Origin: Gemmobacter megaterium
GTDB lineage: Bacteria > Pseudomonadota > Alphaproteobacteria > Rhodobacterales > Rhodobacteraceae
Assembly: GCF_900156815.1 (NCBI RefSeq)
Contig: NZ_FTOT01000002.1
Location: 744,001-808,000, forward strand
DNA: 64,000 bases
Reading direction: 5' to 3'
Made by a program: the position numbers and the translations under genes. Below the pieces are notes generated by a model. That model did not search any database. It worked only from the letters and a program-made list of their open reading frames with translations, and had not been told where the DNA came from. Below are positions 55,680-64,000 of this stretch, one piece after another (positions within the stretch are counted from its first letter, which is position 1; each line of letters begins with the position of its first letter).

Positions 55680-56702
55680 ATGAGCGATCTGACCATACTG
55701 GGCGCGGGAATCTTCGGCCTGGCCTGTGCATGGCAGGCCGCACGACGCGGCGCGCGGGTTCAGGTGCTCGACCCACACGGCCCCGGCGCCGGAGCCTCGG
55801 GTGGGCTGGTCGGGGCACTTGCCCCCCACGCGCCCGAAGGGTGGACCACCGCCAAGGCGTTGCAACTTCAGGCCCTGACCATGGCCCCGGACTGGTGGGC
55901 AGGGGTCGAGGCGGCATCAGGACTGCCCTCGGGCTATGCGCGTTCAGGCCGGGTGCAGCCGCTGAAGGACGCTCGCGCCATAGACCAGGCGCGGGGCCGC
56001 GCAGCCGGTGCCGAGGCGCTATGGCAGGGCAAGGCACAGTGGCGCCTCCGTCCGGCAGATCGCCCCGGCGATCCGGCCAGCCCCAGCGGCCTCGTGGCCG
56101 AAGACACCCTGACCGCCCGCCTGCATCCACGCATGGCGCTGGCTGCGCTGGTCGGCGCCATCCGGGCGACAGGGGGCACCGTGGACCGGGCCGGCACACC
56201 CAGGGGCCCGGTGATCCATGCGACCGGCGCCGCAGGGCTGCGCGATCTGTCCTCCACGTTCGGGCGCGAGATCGGGCGCGGAGAAAAGGGGCAGGCGCTG
56301 TCGCTTGCCTTCGATGCGCCCGGCTGGCCGCAAATCTATGCGCCGGGCCTGCATATCGTGTTCCATGCCGACGGCACGACGGCCATCGGATCGACATCCG
56401 AACGCAGCTATGACCGGCCCGACACCACCGATGCCCAGCTCGACGCGCTCCATGCCCGCGCGCTGGAGGTGCTGCCCGCGCTTCGGAATGCGCCGGTCCT
56501 GACCCGCTGGGCAGGAGAGCGCCCCCGCGCGGCCAGCCGTACGGTGCTGTTGGGGGCATGGCCCGGCAGGCCGGGGCATTTCATCGCCAATGGCGGGTTC
56601 AAGACCGGCTTTGCCATGGCGCCACTGGCGGCGGACAGGCTGGTCGAGCGTGTCCTGACCGGCACCGACCACATCCCACCCGACTGGCGCCTGTCCCTCT
56701 AG
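55680..56702 (+). CDS. FAD-dependent oxidoreductase (DAO family), possible MnmC(o) counterpart
   Basis: A 340-residue DAO-fold flavoprotein with the FAD motif LTILGAGIFGLACAWQAARR (4-23), GPGAGASGGLVGALAPHAPE (comparable to the ASGNRQGALYP segment of E. coli MnmC), a TGAAGLRDL-type second FAD contact, and the final GGFKTGFAMAPLAADRLVE. In E. coli the C-terminal half of MnmC is a related oxidase that removes the carboxymethyl group before MnmD acts. The gene lies back-to-back with mnmD, which supports but does not prove that role. Its stop overlaps the flavin reductase stop by 4 bases (CTAG). Confidence 0.83.
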   Translation: MSDLTILGAGIFGLACAWQAARRGARVQVLDPHGPGAGASGGLVGALAPHAPEGWTTAKALQLQALTMAPDWWAGVEAASGLPSGYARSGRVQPLKDARAIDQARGRAAGAEALWQGKAQWRLRPADRPGDPASPSGLVAEDTLTARLHPRMALAALVGAIRATGGTVDRAGTPRGPVIHATGAAGLRDLSSTFGREIGRGEKGQALSLAFDAPGWPQIYAPGLHIVFHADGTTAIGSTSERSYDRPDTTDAQLDALHARALEVLPALRNAPVLTRWAGERPRAASRTVLLGAWPGRPGHFIANGGFKTGFAMAPLAADRLVERVLTGTDHIPPDWRLSL

Positions 56703-57322
56703 CCCTTGGGCGGCCAGACCGGGCGGTCCAGCTGGAACATGTCCTGCGTGCGGGCATACCAGCCAGACCCATGCATTCGCCCCACCAGCTCCAGCGCGGG
56801 GGTGTCGATGTGGCCGCGTTCGACGTTGCTGACATAGGCATCGTCGATATGGACGGCCAGGATTCGCCCGATCACCACCGTCTGCTGCGGCCCCGTGACC
56901 ACTGCCGACAGGGTGGTGCATTCAAAGCTGACCGGGCTTTCGGCAATGCGCGGCGCGTGGATATGCGTGCTGGGTGCGGGAGTCAGGCGGGCGATGTCCA
57001 ACTCTGAGACATCGGCCGGCGCGTCGATGCAGGTCATGTTCATCGCCTCGGCCAGCCGCTCGGGCACAAGGTTCACGACGAATTCGCCAGTATCCAGAAT
57101 ATTGCGCGCCGTATCCTTGAAGCCGCGCACCGGATCGGCCAGCAGACCCAGCGCCAGCGTGGGCGGGCTGTGCCCCATCGCATTGAAAAAGCTGTAGGGC
57201 GCGGCATTCACCACCCCGGATTTTCCCAAGGTCGAGACCCAGGCAATCGGGCGCGGGGTGATGGTGGCTGTCATCAGCTTGTAGCCGATGCCGGGGGCGA
57301 GCGTGTCGTAATCGAACCTCAT
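56699..57322 (-). CDS. Flavin reductase family protein (FMN-binding split barrel)
   Basis: A 207-residue flavin reductase-like protein with ITPRPIAWVSTLGKSGVVNAAPYSFFNAMG at the FMN site, FVVNLVPERLAEAMN and, near the end, HGSGWYARTQDMFQLDRPVW. Such proteins reduce FMN for a monooxygenase or act themselves in ring modification. It is the last gene of the gentisate-type operon, overlapping the nitrilase gene by 4 bases. No partner monooxygenase lies in the window. The frame is open to 57400, but ATG 57322 gives the family start. Confidence 0.87.
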   Translation of the reverse strand: MRFDYDTLAPGIGYKLMTATITPRPIAWVSTLGKSGVVNAAPYSFFNAMGHSPPTLALGLLADPVRGFKDTARNILDTGEFVVNLVPERLAEAMNMTCIDAPADVSELDIARLTPAPSTHIHAPRIAESPVSFECTTLSAVVTGPQQTVVIGRILAVHIDDAYVSNVERGHIDTPALELVGRMHGSGWYARTQDMFQLDRPVWPPKG

Positions 57323-58248
57323 GCTTCGCGCACCGCCGGTTTGGCTTTGGTGTCGACGGTCAACTGGAACACATCGGGCCGGGCATAATGGCCGGTACAA
57401 TCGAAATCATACTTGCCCCGCGCCACATCCACCGGATCCAGCGTGGCATAAAGGATGGTTTCACCGCTGAAATCCGGTCCGGCGATCACCTTGCCCAAGG
57501 GCGAGACAATGGCCGATCCGCCCCGCATCAACACCGTTTCCGGCGCGTCGCCCAGCGCGCATTCATGATCCGCCGGATAAGCCGCCCGCGTGATGTGCTG
57601 GCACGAGGTGAGCACGAAACACCGCCCTTCCAGCGCGATATGCTGCATGGTGGAAATCCAGGTATCGCGGTCATCCGCCGTCGGCGCGCAATAGAGCGTG
57701 ACGCCCTGATGATACATGTGCATCCGCAGCGCCGGCATGTAGTTTTCCCAGCAGATCACCGCGCCGATGGTGCCGAAATCGGTCTTGAACACCGGCAGGG
57801 TCGACCCATCGCCGAACCCCCAGATCAGCCGTTCGCCAGCCGTGGGCATCAACTTGCGATGCTTGCCGACCAGCCCCTTGGCCCCGTCGAAGTAAAGCGC
57901 CGTGCAATAAACCGTGCCGCCATCACGCTCGATCACGCCGATGACAGCGAAGGCGCCGGTCTCGGCCGTGGCCTCGGCGATCAGGGCGACTTCGGGACCG
58001 TCGAGATCAATGGCCGCCGCGTGATAGCGGGCAAAGGCCTCGCGTCCCTCCGGCTTGCGCATCCCGATCGGGGCGCCGAAGCTGGCGCCCTTGGGATAGC
58101 CACCGATCAATGCCTCTGGAAAGACCACCAGCCGCGCGCCCTGCCCGGCCGCGTCGCGCAAGGTGGCGGCCGTCTTTTCGGCGGTGGCAAGGCTGTCGGC
58201 CGGGATAGAGGCGATTTGCGCGACGGCGACCTTGAAGGGGGCAGACAT
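57319..58248 (-). CDS. Nitrilase (carbon-nitrogen hydrolase)
   Basis: A 309-residue enzyme of the nitrilase superfamily, and by motif of the true nitrilase branch, which turns nitriles into carboxylic acids and ammonia. The triad is complete: Glu in VVFPEALIGGYPKG (about 46), Lys in GKHRKLMPTAGERLIWGFGDG (about 128), Cys in AVICWENYMPALR (about 163). Family ends DRDTWISTMQHIALEGRCFVL and PLGKVIAGPDFSGETILYA are present. It lies 98 bases after the FAH gene and overlaps the flavin reductase gene, so an aromatic nitrile or amide may feed the ring-cleavage pathway. Confidence 0.9.
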   Translation of the reverse strand: MSAPFKVAVAQIASIPADSLATAEKTAATLRDAAGQGARLVVFPEALIGGYPKGASFGAPIGMRKPEGREAFARYHAAAIDLDGPEVALIAEATAETGAFAVIGVIERDGGTVYCTALYFDGAKGLVGKHRKLMPTAGERLIWGFGDGSTLPVFKTDFGTIGAVICWENYMPALRMHMYHQGVTLYCAPTADDRDTWISTMQHIALEGRCFVLTSCQHITRAAYPADHECALGDAPETVLMRGGSAIVSPLGKVIAGPDFSGETILYATLDPVDVARGKYDFDCTGHYARPDVFQLTVDTKAKPAVREA

Positions 58249-58278
58249 GGCAAGCGGTCCTTTTACGGCGGCGGAGAA

Positions 58279-58330
58279 CCGGGGGTTTCACACCCCCGGA
58301 CCCCCGTGGGGTATTTCAGGCAAGATGAAA
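58279..58330 (-). repeat. Intergenic repeat with adjacent GC hairpin
   Basis: On the minus strand, after the FAH-family gene's stop, TTTCATCTTGCCTGAAATAC (58330-58311), then a 7-bp hairpin (58299-58293 with 58285-58279, 7-base loop). Same order as at 40596 and 45922. Confidence 0.6.
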
Positions 58331-58346
58331 GGGGCGGCCTAGCGCG

Positions 58347-59267
58347 TCAACCCGTCGTGACGTCGATCACCGGATGGCGAATGGTGCCAATCCCCTCGAC
58401 GCTCGCGACGACCGTATCGCCTGGCCACATCCATTCCTGCGGCTTGCGCCCTGCCCCGACCCCTTCGGGTGTGCCGGTGGCGATGATGTCGCCCGGTTCC
58501 AGCGTGATGCCGCTGGAGATGTCGGCGATCAGCTCATCAACCTTGAACAGCATCTTGGCGGTGTTGGAGCGTTGCTTTTCCACGCCATTCACCGTCAGCC
58601 ACAGATCCAGCGCCTGGGGATCGGGGATATCGTCTGCTGTCACGATGCAGGGGCCGAAGGGGGCATAGCTATCCATGCCTTTGGAGAAGATCCATTGTCC
58701 GGCACGGCGGTTGTCGCGGGCCGAGACGTCGATCATCACCGAATAGCCGAAGACATGGCTCAGCGCATCCTCGCGGGCGATGCGGCTGGCGGTGGTGCCG
58801 ATGATCACGGCCAATTCGACTTCCCAGTCCAGTTGCTGGGTGATGGCCTTGTTGTGCCGGATCGGTTCGCCCGGCCCGATCACGCTGGTCGGCGGCTTGG
58901 AAAAGATCACCGGCTGCTTGGGCAGATCGGCGGATGTATCCAGCGCCGACGAGCTTTCGGCCACGTGGTCCAGATAATTCAGGCCGATGCCAAAGATGTT
59001 CTTGCGCGGGCGCGGGATCGGCGCCAGCAGGCGGACATTCGCCAATGCCATGGCCGTGCCCGGCGGGAACGACCCCTCGCATTCGTCGAGCATCGCGCGC
59101 AACGCGTCGAGCCCCGGACGGCCAAGGTCGATCAGGCCCAACATGCTGTCCGGCATCGTTTCATCGAAAGACGCGCCAAGGCGGGCAACGTCCACGACCA
59201 GATCATCGGCGATCACGCCAAGGCGGGCCGCGGTTTCAACCGTGGCGCGATAGGTGACAAGTTTCAT
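58347..59267 (-). CDS. Fumarylacetoacetate hydrolase family protein (probable fumarylpyruvate/maleylpyruvate hydrolase)
   Basis: A 306-residue FAH-domain C-C hydrolase. The metal ligands appear in WEVELAVIIG (Glu-x-Glu) and the following Asp in YSVMIDVSARDN; other marks are IFGIGLNYLDHVAESS, VIFSKPPTSVIGPGEPI, FSKGMDSYAPFGPCIV and DIIATGTPEGVGAG. Next to gentisate 1,2-dioxygenase (7 bases downstream of it), it most probably splits the ring-opened product to pyruvate and a four-carbon acid. The frame is open to 59306; ATG 59267 is the family start. Confidence 0.88.
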   Translation of the reverse strand: MKLVTYRATVETAARLGVIADDLVVDVARLGASFDETMPDSMLGLIDLGRPGLDALRAMLDECEGSFPPGTAMALANVRLLAPIPRPRKNIFGIGLNYLDHVAESSSALDTSADLPKQPVIFSKPPTSVIGPGEPIRHNKAITQQLDWEVELAVIIGTTASRIAREDALSHVFGYSVMIDVSARDNRRAGQWIFSKGMDSYAPFGPCIVTADDIPDPQALDLWLTVNGVEKQRSNTAKMLFKVDELIADISSGITLEPGDIIATGTPEGVGAGRKPQEWMWPGDTVVASVEGIGTIRHPVIDVTTG

Positions 59268-59274
59268 GCTGTCC

Positions 59275-60396
59275 TCACTTGATGGGCTGATGGCCGCCGT
59301 TTTCACCGAAGGCCTGTTCGCGGTAGAGCCCCAGCGCCCGCATCACCGGCAGATCGCTCAGGCAGAACAGGCAGGCGTCTTCGGTCGCGGAGCCATTGAC
59401 ATGTTCATGCCAGGCCCAGGAGGGCACGCAGAAGATGTCACGTTCCGACCAATCGAACCGCTTGCCGTTGATGATGCTGTGCCCCGAGCCCTTGGCCACG
59501 GTATACAGATAGCTTCCGGTATGACGATGCGCCTTGGTATGTTCGCCAGGGCGCAGCATCTGCATGCTTGCGCCCAGCGTGCGCATCACGGGGCCGTTGG
59601 TCGTGGGATTGACGTATTCCATCATCACCCCGTCAAACGGCGATCCGTCGGTGCAGCCGGCATAGCGCTGCAAGGCGTCGTAGGTCGGCGCCCATTCATA
59701 TTTGAACATCGGGCTGTAGCCCTTGGCCCAGTCGCCCCCCGATGGCGTCAGGCCGGCATTCCCCCAGGTCTTGGTCATGTCGTCCACCGCATAGCCCACG
59801 GCCTGCGTCAGATCCGGGTGAACCTCGTAGAAATTCGCTTCCATCGCATTGACGAAGGGAATGTCCAGGCAATCCTGCCAGATGCAGGGGCTGCCTTCGG
59901 CGGCGACGGCATGTTCGTGCCAGGTGCCGTTCGGGGTCAGCACGAAATCGTTACGGCCCAGCGTCATCTTGTGGCCATCGACGACGGTATAGGCGCCCGC
60001 GCCTTCGAGAATGAAGCGGATCGCAGAGGCGGAATGGCGGTGCGCGCTGGCGGCTTCGCCAGGATTCATCACCTGAAGGCCGGAATAGATCCAGCCGACC
60101 GCTGCCGCCACATCATCGCGCCCCGGATTGCGCAGGTAGATCACCCGCCGCCCAGCCTTTTCCGGCGTCACCAGATCGACCGAGCGCAGCACCGGCTCGC
60201 GCAATTCGGTCCAGCGCCACAGCATCGGCACCGAGGAGGACTGCGGCTCCCAGGGTTCGATCTTGTTGGCCACGGTCCACAGCGCGCCTGCGCCGAAACG
60301 GTCCAGATCGGCGTAATAGGCCAGCAGTTCGGGCGTGTCTTCCACGTTCGCGCGGCCAGCTACATCCTCGCGGTGGTTTTCATGCGGGCGTGCCAT
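59275..60396 (-). CDS. Gentisate 1,2-dioxygenase (double cupin)
   Basis: A 373-residue bicupin iron enzyme that opens the gentisate ring to maleylpyruvate. The first cupin carries the iron ligands in GEAASAHRHSASAIRFILEG and the His of PNGTWHEHA; the second has GEHTKAHRHTGSYLYTVAKG and PSWAWHEHVNG. Trp-rich AGALWTVANKIEPWEPQSSSVPMLWRW near the start is typical. Related bicupins cleave salicylate or 1-hydroxy-2-naphthoate, so the exact substrate is not fixed. ATG 60396 follows GGAGG at good spacing. First gene of a four-gene operon. Confidence 0.88.
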   Translation of the reverse strand: MARPHENHREDVAGRANVEDTPELLAYYADLDRFGAGALWTVANKIEPWEPQSSSVPMLWRWTELREPVLRSVDLVTPEKAGRRVIYLRNPGRDDVAAAVGWIYSGLQVMNPGEAASAHRHSASAIRFILEGAGAYTVVDGHKMTLGRNDFVLTPNGTWHEHAVAAEGSPCIWQDCLDIPFVNAMEANFYEVHPDLTQAVGYAVDDMTKTWGNAGLTPSGGDWAKGYSPMFKYEWAPTYDALQRYAGCTDGSPFDGVMMEYVNPTTNGPVMRTLGASMQMLRPGEHTKAHRHTGSYLYTVAKGSGHSIINGKRFDWSERDIFCVPSWAWHEHVNGSATEDACLFCLSDLPVMRALGLYREQAFGENGGHQPIK

Positions 60397-60457
60397 CGAG
60401 TCCTCCATGGTGGGATCGGGGCGGAGTGTGCGGCGCGCGCCCCCGGATTGCAACAGG

Positions 60458-60469
60458 ATTTTCGAAAAT
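60458..60469. promoter_or_regulatory. Candidate operator before the gentisate-type operon
   Basis: A perfect 12-base palindrome, ATTTTCGAAAAT, in an AT-rich island 62 bases before the dioxygenase start. No regulator gene lies in the window next to it. It could be the target of a distant regulator or part of the promoter. Confidence 0.4.
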
Positions 60470-60550
60470 ATTGCCCTAAATGGCGCCTCGCTTGCCCTGA
60501 TGCGCCGATCCGGCGACCGGAGGTGCGGCCGGGCCTGATGGCGCAGCAAC

Positions 60551-60574
60551 AAGGGGGGCAACGCCCCCCTTTCG
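60551..60574 (-). terminator. Rho-independent terminator after gyrB
   Basis: A hairpin of six C facing six G extended by one C-G and two A-T pairs (60551-60559 with 60563-60571), 3-base loop, followed on the minus strand by TTGTTG. It lies 26 bases after the gyrB stop and separates gyrB from the gentisate-type operon. Confidence 0.75.
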
Positions 60575-60596
60575 CGTCCGCCTGACAGGTCGGGCG

Positions 60597-63071
<2,475 letters not shown>

Positions 63072-63120
63072 TTATAGCTTCGGGGGCAGGGAATGTCACG
63101 CCTTGCAGGGCCGATTCCGC

Positions 63121-63741
63121 TTACGTGAACGGAATCACCAGGCCGACGAAAATCAGCAGCACCCCGGACCCCACATTCAGGCGGCGCACCGCCTCGGGGC
63201 TCGACAACAGCCGTCGCGCCCTGTCCAGAAACAGCGCCAGCCCAAGGTTTCCCAGCATCGGAACGACTGCCGAGATCGCCAGGATGGCCAGGATGTCCCA
63301 CAAGGTCACGCGCGACAGGTCAAAGAACCCCGGCAGAAACCCCATATAGAACAGTATTGCCTTGGGATTGCCGATCACCGCAGCGACGCCCACCGAAAAA
63401 CCGGCCCACACGCCCGGCCGTGTCATCCGGCTGTTGGTGCCCGGCGCTGCGGCTGGCTTGCGGATCAACAGCACGCCCATCACGACGAACACCGCCGCGG
63501 CCACCCAGCGCAGCACCTCCAGCGCATCGCCATACAGCGACAAGACCCAGGCAAGACCCAGAATCGCGCATAGCGGCCAGATCAGATCGCCCAGCGCCAC
63601 GCCCACCGCCAGCGGCCATGCGGCGGCCATCCCCCCGGACAAGGCACGGGCCGTCAGCGCCACCCAGACCGGCCCCGGCACCGCCCAAAGACCCGCCATG
63701 CCCAGCGCATAGAGCATGAGCTGCGAGAACGTCACCGTCAT
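63121..63741 (-). CDS. LysE/RhtB family translocator
   Basis: A 206-residue inner-membrane exporter of the LysE/RhtB family, which usually expels amino acids. About six membrane helices are visible, with AVPGPVWVALTARALSGGMAAAWPLAVGVALGDLIW at the first pair and [26 protein letters not shown], where GNPKAILF is the RhtB hallmark. The ATG overlaps the VOC gene's stop by 4 bases. The substrate is unknown. Confidence 0.9.
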   Translation of the reverse strand: MTVTFSQLMLYALGMAGLWAVPGPVWVALTARALSGGMAAAWPLAVGVALGDLIWPLCAILGLAWVLSLYGDALEVLRWVAAAVFVVMGVLLIRKPAAAPGTNSRMTRPGVWAGFSVGVAAVIGNPKAILFYMGFLPGFFDLSRVTLWDILAILAISAVVPMLGNLGLALFLDRARRLLSSPEAVRRLNVGSGVLLIFVGLVIPFT

Positions 63742-64000
63742 GCGGCACCTTCGGGCAGGGTCAGGCTGCCATCATCCGCCAAAGGCCAGAACGGGTTCAT
63801 GGCCACCTCCCAGACATGTCCGTCCGGATCGGCCCAATAGCCGGAATAGCCGCCCCAGAACACCTTCTCGGGCCGTTTCAGGGCAATGCCACCCGCCCGC
63901 AAGGCGGCCTCAAAGGCCGCGTCCACCTCGGTCTCGGTGGCAAAGTTCTGCGCCAGCGTCACCGCCCCCACCCCGAGCGCGGCGTCGGACCGCCCCTGAT
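63738..64000 (-). CDS. VOC (glyoxalase/bleomycin-resistance-like) protein, cut by the right edge
   Basis: The C-terminal 87 residues of a vicinal-oxygen-chelate-fold protein. TLAQNFATETEVDAAFEAALRAGGIALKRPEKVFWGGYSGYWADPDGHVWEVAMNP is the classic second half, with the metal-binding Glu in WEVA. The frame continues past 64000 without a stop, so the start lies outside; a GTG at 63971 is internal. Such proteins are dioxygenases, isomerases or resistance proteins; function unknown. The gene is translationally coupled to the LysE gene (4-base overlap). Confidence 0.85.
   Translation of the reverse strand, partial: QGRSDAALGVGAVTLAQNFATETEVDAAFEAALRAGGIALKRPEKVFWGGYSGYWADPDGHVWEVAMNPFWPLADDGSLTLPEGAA

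Overview
The window is GC-rich chromosomal DNA of an alphaproteobacterium in the order Rhodobacterales, close to Rhodobacter, Tabrizicola, Gemmobacter or Paracoccus. Several features point there independently: a SAM/SAH riboswitch before metK (a class known from Rhodobacterales), a ferredoxin VI homologue (fdxE), an RbaV/RbaW-like pair, DUF1150 next to a small heat-shock protein, an H-type lectin-domain protein, and a short intergenic repeat that recurs after stop codons. I see no tRNA, rRNA, CRISPR array, transposase, integrase or prophage gene. Nearly all of the sequence is tightly packed housekeeping and metabolic genes, and the only gap over 300 bases (25952-26428) holds a probable structured RNA and a TPP riboswitch.

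Layout. 1-9.6 kb: N-formylglutamate amidohydrolase family protein, trmD, YggT, recQ, ahcY, DUF2853, proA, fdxE, a peptidoglycan-binding lipoprotein, DUF982 and a cold-shock gene. 9.8-17.3 kb, minus strand: an envelope-quality and redox block, read mlaA-mlaC, then rpiA-gor-hflK-hflC-DUF2065-degP. 17.5-25 kb: a type I secretion ABC/HlyD pair, RidA, a GDPD-family phosphodiesterase, a FemAB-like acyltransferase, GST, pterin dehydratase, an SDR and a lone Lrp ligand-binding domain. 25.1-30.4 kb: the RbaV/RbaW-like partner switch, the structured RNA, the TPP riboswitch with thiBPQ, and hsp20-DUF1150 with a heat-shock promoter and a ROSE-like thermometer.

30.5-45.9 kb: purEK, fabA-fabB-fabI, two small lipoproteins, an aldo/keto reductase, fabF-mltG, then prs-lnt-metK-trmB on the minus strand and an isomerase/hydrolase pair on the plus strand. 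46-50.3 kb: an H-lectin protein and a divergent catabolic module (GntR regulator and APH-type kinase facing acyl-CoA dehydrogenase and SDR), which resembles a split ACAD10/ACAD11 system for hydroxyacyl-CoA breakdown. 50.3-56.7 kb: a membrane-anchored Zc3h12a/NYN-type nuclease overlapping uvrB, tandem EamA transporters, and separate MnmD and MnmC(o)-like genes. 56.7-60.4 kb: an aromatic-catabolism operon of gentisate 1,2-dioxygenase, FAH-family hydrolase, nitrilase and flavin reductase. 60.6-64 kb: gyrB, a LysE-type exporter and a VOC protein cut by the window edge.

The most interesting signals are regulatory. There are three RNA-based switches (SAM/SAH, TPP, ROSE-like) and an unexplained multi-hairpin transcript at 25955-26166. 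The divergent kinase/dehydrogenase module carries a clear candidate operator. All calls rest on reading the sequence and recalling known families; no database search was possible.
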